From Afipia sp. (GTDB lineage: Bacteria; Pseudomonadota; Alphaproteobacteria; Rhizobiales; Xanthobacteraceae): 64,000 bases of DNA. Below the pieces are notes generated by a model that saw only the letters and a list, made by a program, of their open reading frames with translations, was not told where the DNA came from and made no database searches. Location of the stretch: positions 26,407-90,406 of the forward strand of contig JAFKES010000070.1 of assembly GCA_017308495.1 (NCBI GenBank), given 5' to 3'. The position numbers and the translations under genes are program-made. Below, piece by piece: positions 34,232 to 43,908 of the stretch (position 1 is the first letter of the stretch; every line of letters starts with the position of its first letter).

Positions 34232-35262
34232 GCTGGCGGCTTGGGGCGGCCGAGCAGGCTCGCCATCTCGTCTTCCAGGCTCTCGAACGCGGTGGCGTCC
34301 GACGACGGCGGCGCCGAGGCCGGACTAGCGGCACGGGGCGCAGGCTCGGCGCGGCGCTGAGCAGCGCTGTGGGTCGGGTCGAGGGCAGGGGAGGACGGTC
34401 GTGGTTCCGGCGACGGGCTGCGCAGGTCGGTGCCGGGATGGCGCAGGGCCTGTTCCAGCCGCTTGGCCATGTCGGCCAGGTTCTGATCCGCCGAGGACAG
34501 CGGCGCGTCAGTGGCGCGCGGCGTGTCGGCGGGGCGCGGCGCGGCAGGGGCCGGCCGGGGCGGCAGCGGAGGCAAGGGAGGTGCCTTGGGCGCGACATCG
34601 CTCGGGCGCGGCATGCGCGGCTCGTTGCGTTCGCTGCGCGGCAGGACGCGGGCCGGGGCATCCGGCCGCAACGGCGGCTCCGAGCGCAGCGGCGGTTCGG
34701 GCCGCAACATCGGCTCCGGCGCGAAGTTCGCTATCGGGTCCGCGGCGTGACGGTCCGCGGCGTGACGGTCCGAACCGTGGCGGTCCGCCAGCGGCGGCGC
34801 GGCGCGGCGCGGTTCGTCCGGGAATGTACTGCGAGGAGCGGGACGCGGCGGCAGCTCCGGCACCGGGGGCTCGCGATGATCGAGCGGCTCGGCGGGGGCC
34901 AGCTCGGTCTCCGGCCAGACGTCCGGCGACAGCCGCGCCGGCGTCGGCAGTTCGGTGCCGACAGGGCCGCGCTGCGGCGCCTGATCGCGCTGCGAGGTGC
35001 TGCGGACGATATTGGGCTCGACCACCACGTCGGTCGGTCCGCCGATCATCAGCAGGTGTTCGACATTGTCGCGCCGGACCAGCACCAGCTTGCGGCGGCC
35101 ATCCACCGCCGCCGCATCGATGACGGCGAGGCGAGGCATCCGGCCCCGGCTGGCATTGGAGCCGATGCCGCCGCTGCCGAAGCGGCGGACCAGCCAGGCC
35201 GCGGCTCCGATCAGCACGAGCACGAAGATGAAGGCGATGATAATCCAGAGCGTTTGCGGCAT
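34228..35262 (-). CDS. fliO: FliO-like export-gate assembly protein with long proline-rich tail
   Basis: A 344-residue protein. One N-terminal helix (WIIIAFIFVLVLIGAAAWLV) precedes the FliO-like segment RLAVIDAAAVDGRRKLVLVRRDNVEHLLMIGG. The remaining 240 residues are Pro/Arg/Glu-rich and low complexity, with short repeats (DRHAADRHAADP; EPPLRSEPPLRPD). Typical FliO is 120-140 residues, so the tail is an addition. FliO helps assemble FliP. The overlap with fliP (GTGA) supports the identity. The tail's role is unknown. Confidence 0.8.
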   Translation of the reverse strand: MPQTLWIIIAFIFVLVLIGAAAWLVRRFGSGGIGSNASRGRMPRLAVIDAAAVDGRRKLVLVRRDNVEHLLMIGGPTDVVVEPNIVRSTSQRDQAPQRGPVGTELPTPARLSPDVWPETELAPAEPLDHREPPVPELPPRPAPRSTFPDEPRRAAPPLADRHGSDRHAADRHAADPIANFAPEPMLRPEPPLRSEPPLRPDAPARVLPRSERNEPRMPRPSDVAPKAPPLPPLPPRPAPAAPRPADTPRATDAPLSSADQNLADMAKRLEQALRHPGTDLRSPSPEPRPSSPALDPTHSAAQRRAEPAPRAASPASAPPSSDATAFESLEDEMASLLGRPKPPA

Positions 35263-35509
35263 GTGGTGTCCCCGTCAAACAACGCTTTCTTCTATGCCAG
35301 ATTCGCCGGTCGCGTGGCCGCGAAACCGGCAGCCTGCAGCAAAACCGGCGTGAAGCGCGCTATTCGTTAAATCGTGCCGGCAACATCTGCCGCCCGGCTC
35401 ATCCAGTATCCCATGAATCGCCCCGGCCCAACACCATATCTTGCGCCAGAACTTCAATGACTTGCCCGGTTATGGGGGAATTCGTGGCGAAAATGGGCCC
35501 ATGCCGCTT

Positions 35510-35528
35510 TTAACCGGTTGTTAACCAT
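35510..35528 (+). promoter_or_regulatory. CtrA box upstream of the flgB operon
   Basis: TTAA-CCGGTTG-TTAA followed by CCAT is a perfect full site plus TTAACCAT, 62 bp before flgB. The 327-bp gap 35263-35589 contains no gene; no convincing promoter was found for the divergent fliO. Confidence 0.75.
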
Positions 35529-35589
35529 ACACGCGGCAAATTCTGCCTACCTCGGGGCATCGCGCCGCGAGGCTGAGCGGAGCGATCCG

Positions 35590-36000
35590 ATGCCGATCAC
35601 CGACCTCCCCATGCTGTCCGCGCTGCGCACCCGGATGCAGTGGCATCAGGAGCGCCAGCGCGTGCTGGCCGAGAACGTGTCCCATTCGGACACGCCGAAC
35701 TACAAGCCGCGCGACCTCGTCGAGCCGAAATTTGACGCCTCCGGCCGCGGCCCGGTGGCGGGGGCGATGCCGTCGATGGCCATGGCGCGGACCAGCGCCG
35801 GACACATCCAGGCGGCCGGCGTCAGCGAAAGCTTCGGCACGGGCCACGGCGGCGGCTACGAGACCCGGCCGGCGGGCAACGCCGTCAACCTCGAGGACGA
35901 GATGATGAAGGTCGCGGCCAACCAGACCGACTATGCCGCGGTGACCGCGCTCTACACCCGCAGCCTCGGGCTGCTGAAGACCGCCATCGGCAAGCGCTGA
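35590..36000 (+). CDS. flgB: Proximal rod protein FlgB
   Basis: A 136-residue rod subunit, the innermost part of the axial structure. LSALRTRMQWHQERQRVLAE and NVSHSDTPNYKPRDLVEPKF form the N-terminal signature; VNLEDEMMKVAANQTDYAAV is the C-terminal one. The ATG at 35590 is chosen over an in-frame upstream start at 35518, which would fall inside the CtrA box region. It starts flgB-flgC-fliE-fliQ-fliR-flhB, all on the plus strand with short gaps. Confidence 0.95.
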   Translation: MPITDLPMLSALRTRMQWHQERQRVLAENVSHSDTPNYKPRDLVEPKFDASGRGPVAGAMPSMAMARTSAGHIQAAGVSESFGTGHGGGYETRPAGNAVNLEDEMMKVAANQTDYAAVTALYTRSLGLLKTAIGKR

Positions 36001-36031
36001 CGCATGATTTCCTGACGGAAGGACGACGAGC

Positions 36032-36454
36032 ATGAGCGACGGCAGCGACTTTCTTCGATCGATGGGCATCGCCACGTCCGGCCTGCGCGCGCAGGCGGGG
36101 CGCATGCGGGTGATCGCGGAAAACATCGCCAACGCGGATTCGACCGCGAAGACCGCAGGCGGCGATCCCTACCGGCGCAAGGTGCCGACGTTTTCCTCCG
36201 AGCTCGACCGCAGCCTCGAGGCGCGGGTGGTGACGCTCGGCAAGATCAAGCCGGACAATTCCGACTTTCGCGTCAAGCACGAGCCGGGCAATCCGGCGGC
36301 CGACGCCAACGGCAACGTCAAATACCCCAACGTCAATTCGCTGATCGAAATGACCGACATGCGCGAGGCGCAGCGGTCCTACGAGGCCAATCTCAACATC
36401 ATCTCCGCCACGCGCCGGATGCTCCAGCGCACCCTCGATATTCTCAAGGCCTGA
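36032..36454 (+). CDS. flgC: Proximal rod protein FlgC
   Basis: A 140-residue rod subunit. SMGIATSGLRAQAGRMRVIA with ENIANADSTAKTAGGDPYRRK and the C-terminal YPNVNSLIEMTDMREAQRSY identify FlgC. AGGACGACGAGC before the ATG supplies the ribosome site. It lies 31 bp after flgB and 13 bp before fliE. Confidence 0.96.
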   Translation: MSDGSDFLRSMGIATSGLRAQAGRMRVIAENIANADSTAKTAGGDPYRRKVPTFSSELDRSLEARVVTLGKIKPDNSDFRVKHEPGNPAADANGNVKYPNVNSLIEMTDMREAQRSYEANLNIISATRRMLQRTLDILKA

Positions 36455-36467
36455 AGGAATCTGAGCC

Positions 36468-36779
36468 ATGGCTTCGCCGACTGTCGCCGCCAATGCCTAT
36501 GCCAGCCTTGCCAAAATCATGGATGCGAGCGGGGGCCTCGGCCGTCCCGGCGAGAGCAACGGGCCGTCGTTCGGCGCGGTGCTGAAGGACGTGGTCAACG
36601 GCGTGCTCGAAGCCGGCAAGAAATCGGACGCACAGACCGTCGCCATGGCGCAGGGCAAGGCCAACGTGATGGACGTGGTCACGGCGGTGGCCGAAACCGA
36701 CGTCGCCGTCTCGACCCTGGTGTCGGTGCGCGACCGCGTGATCCAGTCCTACGAAGACATCATGAAGATGCCGATCTGA
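36468..36779 (+). CDS. fliE: Flagellar hook-basal body complex protein FliE
   Basis: A 103-residue FliE, which joins the MS ring to the rod. PSFGAVLKDVVNGVLEAGKKS, then VMDVVTAVAETDVAVSTLVSV and a C-terminal IQSYEDIMKMPI are standard. Length equals the family norm. It sits between flgC and fliQ in the operon. Confidence 0.95.
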   Translation: MASPTVAANAYASLAKIMDASGGLGRPGESNGPSFGAVLKDVVNGVLEAGKKSDAQTVAMAQGKANVMDVVTAVAETDVAVSTLVSVRDRVIQSYEDIMKMPI

Positions 36780-36819
36780 GGCGCTCACTTCTGGAAAGGC
36801 CCGCAGGGCAGGAGACAAC

Positions 36820-37083
36820 ATGACAGGCGCTGAAGTTCTCGACGTGTCGCGCGATGCGATCTGGACCATCGTCAAGGTGTCCGCGCCGCTTCTGGTGGTC
36901 GGCCTCCTGGTCGGCGTCGCGATCTCGCTGATCCAGGCGCTGACCCAGATTCAAGAGCAGACGCTGGTGTTCGTGCCGAAGATTCTGGCGATCTTCATTA
37001 CCCTGGTGCTGGCGCTGCCCTACATGGCCGACGCCCTCAACAGCCAGATGCTGCGGATATCGTCGCGAATCATCGGTGGCTAG
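36820..37083 (+). CDS. fliQ: Flagellar type III export protein FliQ
   Basis: An 87-residue two-helix export-gate protein: SRDAIWTIVKVSAPLLVVGL, VGVAISLIQALTQIQEQTL and FVPKILAIFITLVLALPYM are the family blocks. A good ribosome site (GCAGGAGACAAC) precedes it. It acts with FliP and FliR in the export pore. Confidence 0.96.
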   Translation: MTGAEVLDVSRDAIWTIVKVSAPLLVVGLLVGVAISLIQALTQIQEQTLVFVPKILAIFITLVLALPYMADALNSQMLRISSRIIGG

Positions 37084-37127
37084 CGCATGATGATCGGGAG
37101 CCTCACGACCGTGGCCCGGACCGTTCC

Positions 37128-37898
37128 ATGCGCATCGACATCTCGTTTCTTCCGGCGCTCGCCGCTGCCTTCATGCTGGTGTTCGCCCGCATCGGCGCCA
37201 TGGTGATGCTGCTTCCGGGGTTCGGCGAGGTCAATATTCCGGTGCGGGTGCGGCTCGGCATCGCGCTGGCGCTGACGCTCATCGTGCTGCCGCTGCATCG
37301 CGCCGCCTTTCATGTCGACATGTCGTCGGTGGCGCCGCTGGTGGTGCTGATGCTGCAGGAGATCCTGATCGGCGTGGTGCTGGGGGCGACCGCGCGCGTC
37401 ACGCTGTCGGCGCTGGCGGTGGCGGGATCGGTGATCGCCCAGCAACTGGGCCTCGGCTTCGTCACCACGATCGACCCCACCCAGGGCCAGCAGGGCGCGC
37501 TGATCGGCAACTTCCTCACCATTCTGGCGCTGACGCTGCTGTTCGCCACCGACATGCACCATCTGGTCATCGCCGCGCTCAGCGAGAGCTACCGCATCTT
37601 CGCACCCGGCGAACTGATGTCGAGCGGCGACATCGCCGCTCTCGCCACCCGCGCCTTCGCCACCGCCTTCAAGATCGGCATCCAGCTCGCCGCGCCGTTC
37701 ATCGTGTTCGGCCTCGTCTTCAACCTCGGCCTCGGCGTGCTGGCGCGGCTGATGCCGCAGATGCAGGTCTATTTCGTCGGCGTGCCGCTGTCGATTCTCG
37801 GTGGCCTGCTGATTCTGGCGGCGGTGCTTGCCACCATGATGGGGACGTTCCTCGACTACTTCGCCAGCATTCTCCACGAACTCGTGCCGCGGAGCTGA
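37128..37898 (+). CDS. fliR: Flagellar type III export protein FliR
   Basis: A 256-residue polytopic export-gate protein. Blocks are FMLVFARIGAMVMLLPGFGE, LQEILIGVVLGATARVTLSA, GLGFVTTIDPTQGQQGALIG and GVLARLMPQMQVYFVGVPLS. It ends nine bases before flhB. Normal length and no defects are seen. Confidence 0.96.
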   Translation: MRIDISFLPALAAAFMLVFARIGAMVMLLPGFGEVNIPVRVRLGIALALTLIVLPLHRAAFHVDMSSVAPLVVLMLQEILIGVVLGATARVTLSALAVAGSVIAQQLGLGFVTTIDPTQGQQGALIGNFLTILALTLLFATDMHHLVIAALSESYRIFAPGELMSSGDIAALATRAFATAFKIGIQLAAPFIVFGLVFNLGLGVLARLMPQMQVYFVGVPLSILGGLLILAAVLATMMGTFLDYFASILHELVPRS

Positions 37899-37907
37899 GC
37901 AGGGGCC

Positions 37908-38981
37908 ATGGCCGACGAGGACAAGGACTCCAAAACACAGGACCCGACGCAAAAACGTCTCGACGACGCGCTGGAACGGGGCGACGTTGTCAAGAGCCAG
38001 GAGGTCAACACCTGGTTCGTGATCGCCGGCTCGACGCTGCTGCTGTCGTCGTTTTCGGGGTCGATCTCGACCGGCATCGAGGCCCCGATGCGCAACCTCC
38101 TGATGAACGCCCACCAGTTCCGCGTCGACGGGCCAGGCGTGCTGGCGCTGGTCGGCAATCTCGAAGCCATCCTGATCGGTGTTCTGGGCGTGCCGCTGTT
38201 GCTGCTGGTGATCGCCGGCGTCGGCAGCAACCTGATCCAGCACCGGCTGGTGTGGTCGGCGCAGCCGCTCGTTCCCAAATTCAGCAAGATTTCGCCGATG
38301 GCTGGCGCGAAGCGGCTGTTCGGCAAGCAGGCGTGGGCCAATTTCCTCAAGGGCCTGTTCAAGATCATTGCGCTCGGCAGCGTGATGACCATGGTGCTGT
38401 GGCCGGAGCGCCACCGCCTCGACGCGCTGGTGCGGTTCGATCCGGTGTCGCTGCTCGGGGTCACCAAGGCGATCTCGGTGCAGTTGATGGGCACCGTGGT
38501 GGCGATGCTCGCGCTGGTGGCGACGCTCGACTACCTGTTCCAGTACCGGCAATGGTTCGAGCGGCAGAAGATGTCGCTGGAGGAGGTCAAGGAGGAATAC
38601 AAGCAGTCCGAGGGTGACCCCCACATCAAGGGCCGCATCCGGCAGCTGCGTCATGCCCGCATGAAGAGGCGGATGATGGCGGCGGTGCCGACCGCCTCCG
38701 TCGTCATCACCAACCCGACCCACTACGCGGTGGCGCTCAAATACGAGCGCGGCATGCCGGCGCCGGTCTGCGTCGCCAAGGGCGTCGACCTGCTCGCGCT
38801 CAAGATCAGGGAGGTCGCCGCCGCCCACGATGTGCCGGTGGTCGAGAACGTGCCGCTGGCGCGGGCGCTCCATGCCAGCATCGAGATCGACGACGAAATT
38901 CCGGTCGAGCACTATCACGCGGTCGCCGAGGTGATCGGCTACGTCATGAAACTGCGGCACGGGGTCCGGGGTCATGGCTGA
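37908..38981 (+). CDS. flhB: Flagellar type III export switch protein FlhB
   Basis: A 357-residue export-specificity switch. Four membrane helices are followed by a cytoplasmic domain holding the self-cleavage site NPTH (residues 269-272, in VITNPTHYAVALKYERGMPA). The N-terminal DKDSKTQDPTQKRLDDALERG is typical. Cleavage at Asn-Pro lets the exporter change from rod and hook to filament substrates. It is the last flagellar structural gene before cckA, 176 bp on. Confidence 0.96.
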   Translation: MADEDKDSKTQDPTQKRLDDALERGDVVKSQEVNTWFVIAGSTLLLSSFSGSISTGIEAPMRNLLMNAHQFRVDGPGVLALVGNLEAILIGVLGVPLLLLVIAGVGSNLIQHRLVWSAQPLVPKFSKISPMAGAKRLFGKQAWANFLKGLFKIIALGSVMTMVLWPERHRLDALVRFDPVSLLGVTKAISVQLMGTVVAMLALVATLDYLFQYRQWFERQKMSLEEVKEEYKQSEGDPHIKGRIRQLRHARMKRRMMAAVPTASVVITNPTHYAVALKYERGMPAPVCVAKGVDLLALKIREVAAAHDVPVVENVPLARALHASIEIDDEIPVEHYHAVAEVIGYVMKLRHGVRGHG

Positions 38982-39157
38982 GCCTCGCGCTGTTCCCCCG
39001 CGTCGGCCAAGGTCTGGCGCGCGCATTGAAGCGGTCGTAATGTGCCTTGCGTCATGAGGACCGATTCAGGCACTGAGGACGCGGCGGCGTGGATTTCCGC
39101 GTATTCATGCCGCGCCACCGGCTTCCGCCGCTGCGGACCACGCGCTGACGGGCTGTC

Positions 39158-41737
39158 ATGACCACCGATACCGGCAATGATCCGCGTCCTTCTCTGAGCT
39201 CCGCCGCGGAACCGGCGGCGCGGCGCGGGGGCAGCATCGTCCTGGTGCTGCTGGTGGCTGGGGCGATCGTGGCCGCGGCGGTGGCGTTCATGACCCTCGG
39301 CCGCAGTCAGGCCCAGCCCTATATCCTGGCGCTGCTGGCGCTGCTGGCCATGGTCGGCATGTTCACGCTGTTTGCATTTGCCGCCGGGATCGTGCGGTTC
39401 GCCGACCGCCATGCCGAAGACCCGGTGTCCCGTCCGGTCGCCGACCACGCCTTCGACGGCATCGCGGTGACCGATCCGCGCGGCTATGTGGTCTATGCCA
39501 ACACCGCCTATCTGGCGCTGACCGGCGCATCCGGTCCAGGCGACGTGCGGCCGGTGGAGCGGGTGTTCATCGGCAATCCGGATGTCTCCGAGGCGGTGTT
39601 CCGCCTGCTCAAGGCGGCGCGCGAGGGCAAGCGCCTGCAGGAGGAGGTGCGCGTCGCCGGGCCCGACAGCGCGCACGGCCGCTGGCTGCGCCTGCGGGTG
39701 CGCCCGCTCAGCGCCGAGAAGCGCCACGCCAAATACGCGGTATGGTCGGTGGCCGACATCACCCGCGACCGCGAGCGGCAGGAAGACGTCTTCCAGGAAC
39801 TCCAGCACGCCATCGAGTATCTCGATCACGCGCCGTGCGGGTTCTTCTCGGTCAATGCGGCCGGCGAACTGGTCTATGTCAACGCCACGCTGGCCAACTG
39901 GCTCGACTACGATCTCGCCGAGATCGGCTCCGGCGGCCTCAAGGTCGCCGACATCATGACGGGCGACGGCGCGGCGCTGCTGACCTCCATCGTGCCGGAG
40001 CCCGGCGAGGTCAAGACCGAGGTGTTCGATCTCGACCTGCGCATGCGCAACGGCAAGACCATGCCGGCGCGGCTCTATCACAAGCTCGCCTTCGGCGCCG
40101 ACGGTGCGCCGGGCGCATCGCGCACCCTCGTCATCAACCGCGCCCGCGACGACCATGCCGATCCGCAGCGCGCGGCGGAAGTGCGCTTCATGCGCTTCTT
40201 CGACCACACCCCGATGGCCATCGCCACCGTGGACAAGAGCGGCAACATCGTGCGCGCCAATGCGCGCTTCGCCAAGCTGACCCAGAGCCTGTCGGCGGCG
40301 GGCGCCAGCAAATCGATCTTCGCCGTGGTCAGCGAGCGCGAGCGCGGCGAACTGGTCGCGGCCATCGCCAAGGCGGCCGACGGGCAGGGCGACATCCCGC
40401 CGGTCGAGGCCAAGCTGGACAGCACCCGGGAGCGCTGGGGCCAGTTCTTCGTCACCGCCGTCGAACAGGATACGCGCGACGCCGAGGCGGCCATCGTCTA
40501 CGTGCTCGACACCACCGAGAAGCGCACGCTGGAGAACTCCTTCGCCCAGTCGCAGAAGATGCAGGCGGTGGGCCAGCTTGCGGGCGGCATCGCCCATGAT
40601 TTCAACAACGTGCTGTCGGCCATCATGATGGCCAACGATTTCCTGCTGAACGCCCACAAGCCGACCGACCCGTCGTTCCAGGACATCATGCAGATCAAGC
40701 AGAACGCCACCCGCGCGGCGACGCTGGTGCGGCAGTTGCTGGCGTTCTCCCGCCGCCAGACGCTGCGGCCGCAGGTGCTGGACCTGCGCGAGGCGCTGTC
40801 CGATCTCACCATGCTGCTGAAGCGGCTGTCGGGCGAGAAGGTGAAGCTCGATTTCGTCCACGGCCGCGACCTGTGGCCGGTCAAGGTCGACGTGTCGCAG
40901 TTCGAGCAGGTCATCGTCAATCTCGCGGTCAACGCCCGCGATGCCATGCCGGACGGCGGCAAGCTGACCATCCGCACCCTCAACATGCCGGCGAAGGACG
41001 TCGAACGCTTCGACTACAAAGGCATGCCGGTGGCCGATTATGTCGCCATCGAGGTGACCGACACCGGCACCGGCATTCCGCCGGAGATCGTCGACAAGAT
41101 CTTCGAGCCGTTCTTCTCCACCAAGGAGGTCGGCAAGGGCACCGGCCTCGGCCTGTCCACGGTCTATGGCATCGTCAAGCAGACCGGCGGCTTCGTCTAT
41201 GTCGACTCGGCGGCCGGTCGTGGCACCACCTTCCGGATTTTCCTGCCGCGCCATGTCGTTGAGACGGAGGCGGTGCAGGACGCGACGCCCGACACCGCGG
41301 CCGCCGTCCCGGATGCGGCGAGCGCCGAGTCCGCGCCGAAGCCGCGCGCCACCGATCTCACCGGGCAGGGCACCATCCTGCTGGTGGAGGACGAGGACGG
41401 GCTGCGCTCGCTCAACGCGCGCGGCCTGCGCTCGCGCGGCTATACCGTGATCGAGGCCGAGAACGGTCAGGACGCGCTGGAGGCGATGGAGCGCGAGCAG
41501 GGCGCGGTCGATCTTGTGGTGTCCGACGTGGTGATGCCGGAGATGGACGGCCCCACCATGCTGATCGAGATGCGCAAGCGCAGTCCGGACATCCGCATCA
41601 TCTTCGTGTCGGGCTATGCCGAGGATGCCTTCGAGAAGAGCCTGCCCGAAGGCCAGCAGTTCAATTTCCTCGCCAAGCCGTTCACCCTGAGCCAGCTGGT
41701 CGCGGCGGTGAAGGAAACCATGCCGGTTTCATCCTAA
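39158..41737 (+). CDS. cckA: Hybrid histidine kinase CckA
   Basis: An 859-residue membrane hybrid kinase. Two membrane helices (about residues 26-46 and 54-78) are followed by PAS domains (about 95-190, 200-310 and 340-440), an H-box [12 protein letters not shown] with His480, an ATPase domain ([34 protein letters not shown]) and a receiver with Asp790 ([10 protein letters not shown]). In Caulobacter and relatives CckA phosphorylates ChpT, then CtrA and CpdR, controlling cell cycle and motility. CtrA boxes before flagellar genes upstream agree. chpT and ctrA are not in the window. Confidence 0.93.
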   Translation: MTTDTGNDPRPSLSSAAEPAARRGGSIVLVLLVAGAIVAAAVAFMTLGRSQAQPYILALLALLAMVGMFTLFAFAAGIVRFADRHAEDPVSRPVADHAFDGIAVTDPRGYVVYANTAYLALTGASGPGDVRPVERVFIGNPDVSEAVFRLLKAAREGKRLQEEVRVAGPDSAHGRWLRLRVRPLSAEKRHAKYAVWSVADITRDRERQEDVFQELQHAIEYLDHAPCGFFSVNAAGELVYVNATLANWLDYDLAEIGSGGLKVADIMTGDGAALLTSIVPEPGEVKTEVFDLDLRMRNGKTMPARLYHKLAFGADGAPGASRTLVINRARDDHADPQRAAEVRFMRFFDHTPMAIATVDKSGNIVRANARFAKLTQSLSAAGASKSIFAVVSERERGELVAAIAKAADGQGDIPPVEAKLDSTRERWGQFFVTAVEQDTRDAEAAIVYVLDTTEKRTLENSFAQSQKMQAVGQLAGGIAHDFNNVLSAIMMANDFLLNAHKPTDPSFQDIMQIKQNATRAATLVRQLLAFSRRQTLRPQVLDLREALSDLTMLLKRLSGEKVKLDFVHGRDLWPVKVDVSQFEQVIVNLAVNARDAMPDGGKLTIRTLNMPAKDVERFDYKGMPVADYVAIEVTDTGTGIPPEIVDKIFEPFFSTKEVGKGTGLGLSTVYGIVKQTGGFVYVDSAAGRGTTFRIFLPRHVVETEAVQDATPDTAAAVPDAASAESAPKPRATDLTGQGTILLVEDEDGLRSLNARGLRSRGYTVIEAENGQDALEAMEREQGAVDLVVSDVVMPEMDGPTMLIEMRKRSPDIRIIFVSGYAEDAFEKSLPEGQQFNFLAKPFTLSQLVAAVKETMPVSS

Positions 41738-41902
41738 TTCTTCGCAGCCCCGGCCGCACCGTTCGCGCGTCCGGCCTCCCGCGACTGAGGGCCGCAGCCA
41801 GTGCGACATCTCTCCGCTTTTCTTTCCCCCGTCCGTGCCCATGTATGTTCCTGTCCCCTCAAACGGGGATCAATGCCCCCTGAGGGCCGAGAGGGAACAA
41901 AC

Positions 41903-42859
41903 ATGATTTCGTCGCAGCGCTTGCGCTCAGTCATCAAAACGCTGGCGGTGGTTATGGCGGTCGCCATGCCGCTGGCTCTTGCCGTGTCGTCATCGGTGGA
42001 TGCTCGCCCGGGTGGCGGCGGCAGCCGTGGCGCGCGCACGTTTTCCGCGCCGCCGACCACGCCGACCGCCCCCAATGCCGCACAGCCCCTGAACCGGACC
42101 ATGACCGCTCCCGGCACGCGCGCTCCGGCGGCCACGCCCGCGAGCGGCTTCAATCGTCCCGGCATGGGCATGCTCGGCGGCCTCGCCGCCGGCTTCCTCG
42201 GCGCAGGCCTGTTCGGCCTGTTGCTCGGCGGTGGCCTGTTCAGCGGGCTCGGCGGCCTGTCGTCGATCATCGGCCTCGTGCTGCAGATCGGCCTGATCTA
42301 TCTGGTGGTGCGTCTCGCCATGTCGTGGTGGCAGCGCCGCAACGCGCCCGCTTTCGCCAGCGCTTCGCCCGCGCCGGGCGCGACCCCGCAGCAGCAGCAG
42401 GGGCCGCTGGCCCATGCCCGCAGCGGGTTCGGCTTCAACTCGGGTTCCGGAAGCGCCCCGCTCGAGATCAAGCCCGACGATTATGACGCCTTCGAGCGGC
42501 TGCTCGGCGAGGTGCAGACGGCGTGGTCGAACGAGGATCTCGGCAAGCTGCACACCCTGGCGACGCCGGAAATGGTGTCGTATTTCACCCAGGACCTCGA
42601 CGCCAACAAGGCGCGCGGCGTGATCAACAAGGTGTCCGACGTCAAGCTGCTGCAGGGCGATCTCGCCGAGGCCTGGCGCGAGGGCACGACCGACTACGCC
42701 ACCGTGGCGCTGCGCTATGCGCTGGTGGACAAGACCATGGAGCGCGACAGCGGCCGGATCGTCGAAGGCAGCGACACGCCTACTGAGGCCACCGACGTGT
42801 GGACCTTCGTGCGCCGCCCCGGCAGCAGCTGGGAACTGTCGGCGATCCAGATCACCTGA
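41903..42859 (+). CDS. Tim44-like domain membrane protein
   Basis: A 318-residue protein. It has a signal or anchor helix (about 12-33), a Pro/Thr-rich segment, a Gly/Leu-rich double membrane helix (about 93-135, GMLGGLAAGFLGAGLFGLLL), a Gln-rich linker, and a C-terminal Tim44-like domain (from about 190: LEIKPDDYDAFERLLGEVQT to VWTFVRRPGSSWELSAIQ). Bacterial relatives are membrane-associated with uncertain roles. ATG 41903 is used because GAGAGGGAAC lies upstream. A terminator follows. Confidence 0.8.
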   Translation: MISSQRLRSVIKTLAVVMAVAMPLALAVSSSVDARPGGGGSRGARTFSAPPTTPTAPNAAQPLNRTMTAPGTRAPAATPASGFNRPGMGMLGGLAAGFLGAGLFGLLLGGGLFSGLGGLSSIIGLVLQIGLIYLVVRLAMSWWQRRNAPAFASASPAPGATPQQQQGPLAHARSGFGFNSGSGSAPLEIKPDDYDAFERLLGEVQTAWSNEDLGKLHTLATPEMVSYFTQDLDANKARGVINKVSDVKLLQGDLAEAWREGTTDYATVALRYALVDKTMERDSGRIVEGSDTPTEATDVWTFVRRPGSSWELSAIQIT

Positions 42860-42883
42860 CAGGGTTTGCATCGCTCACGGAAC

Positions 42884-42915
42884 AAGGCGTCGCGCTTGCG
42901 CGGCGCCTTTTCTTT
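42884..42915 (+). terminator. Rho-independent terminator after the Tim44-like gene
   Basis: AAGGCG-T-CGCG, loop CTTG, CGCG-G-CGCCTT forms a stem with one T-G pair, followed by T-TCTTT. Confidence 0.85.
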
Positions 42916-43070
42916 AGGTTCGCAGGGCTGGTGTGAGCGTGCCCGGAGGCCGGTTCCATGTCGGCGTCGCGCTTGTGCGGGAGAGGGGTTCCGAATCACC
43001 CCGGTTGCCGCAATGATGGCGCATTCGCCCTGTCTGGTCCGACAATACGGACCGTGAAGCAGGAGGACCG

Positions 43071-43421
43071 ATGCGCATCGTCGCCCCCGCCATTTATGCC
43101 GCCTTGCTGGGTGGCGCGATTTACATTGCCATCGCGCAGAACCCGCTGCCGAACGCCATCGCGTCGGTGCAGCCCGAGGGCGCGCGGGTTGCCGCGCCGG
43201 CGACGGCGAACGGCAAGGTGTCCGCGCCGCCGGCGAAGGTCGGCAAGCGCGAGACCTGCCGCCAGTCGGTCGGTGCCAAGCATCTCGGCCGGCATCAGGC
43301 GCGCGACCAGATGCAGCTTTGCGTGGCGCAGGCGCGTCTCGATTGCCTCAAGCAGGCCATCGACCAGAAGCTGCGCGGCGCGGCTCGCCGCGTCTATGTG
43401 AAGAGCTGCGTCGCGGCGTAA
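43071..43421 (+). CDS. Small exported protein, unknown function
   Basis: A 116-residue protein with a hydrophobic N-terminus (APAIYAALLGGAIYIAIAQN) that could be a signal or anchor, an Ala/Lys-rich middle, and a basic C-terminus with four cysteines (RETCRQS, MQLCVAQ, DCLKQAI, KSCVAA). The even cysteine number suggests two disulfides in the periplasm. AGGAGG lies just before the ATG, a strong ribosome site. Family not recognised. Confidence 0.6.
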   Translation: MRIVAPAIYAALLGGAIYIAIAQNPLPNAIASVQPEGARVAAPATANGKVSAPPAKVGKRETCRQSVGAKHLGRHQARDQMQLCVAQARLDCLKQAIDQKLRGAARRVYVKSCVAA

Positions 43422-43431
43422 GGCGTGCGCC

Positions 43432-43908
43432 TCACACGCCCTTTTCCCGCGAGATGGTGATCCGCACGCCGGTCTTGGCCACGGTGCAGTGGATATCGAG
43501 TCGGCGGTAGCGCGAATCGATGTTGTAGCCGCGGATGATGTTAGTGCGGCTGACGCAGCGCTGCGCGCCCTTCAGCGTGTCCGGCTTCGGGATGGTGAAG
43601 ACGATCGCCGCCGCGGTGGCGAGGAAGTCGTAGAATTCCGGCGCCGGCTTCTTCTTGTCGGTGGCGGCGAACACCTCGTTGGTCCGGTTGCGGCTCTGGC
43701 AGCCCAGCGAGGCCTGCGTCACCGCCGGGTGTTCGAGATAGATCACGCCGGCGACGGTCTTGCCGACTTTCAGGCCGGAGATCTGCTGGGCGAGATCCTT
43801 CGCCATGTCGTCGCAGCGATCGGCGCGGGCAGGGGCAGTCCCCAACGCGAGCAGGGTCAGCGCGAGCGCCATGGCCGGAAATCTGGAAAGTGCGATGCGT
43901 TCGATCAT
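43432..43908 (-). CDS. Exported protein, unknown function
   Basis: A 158-residue protein with a clear signal peptide (MIERIALSRFPAMALALTLL to APARA-DR). The mature part has four cysteines (DRCDDMA, LGCQSRN, AQRCVSR, DIHCTVA) and a mixed alpha/beta pattern. The start is the ATG at 43906-43908 with AAAGGAA upstream rather than the ATG at 43926. It converges with the small 43071 gene, 10 bp apart. No family recognised; periplasmic location inferred. Confidence 0.6.
   Translation of the reverse strand: MIERIALSRFPAMALALTLLALGTAPARADRCDDMAKDLAQQISGLKVGKTVAGVIYLEHPAVTQASLGCQSRNRTNEVFAATDKKKPAPEFYDFLATAAAIVFTIPKPDTLKGAQRCVSRTNIIRGYNIDSRYRRLDIHCTVAKTGVRITISREKGV

Noticed and set aside
35294..35325. 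Sigma-54-like TGGCATAGAAGAAAGC before fliO.
   Set aside because: GG and GC are 11 bases apart instead of 10 and the -12 TTGC is absent.
38972..41254. A 760-codon minus-strand frame across cckA.
   Set aside because: It is a shadow of cckA, whose kinase motifs are unambiguous.
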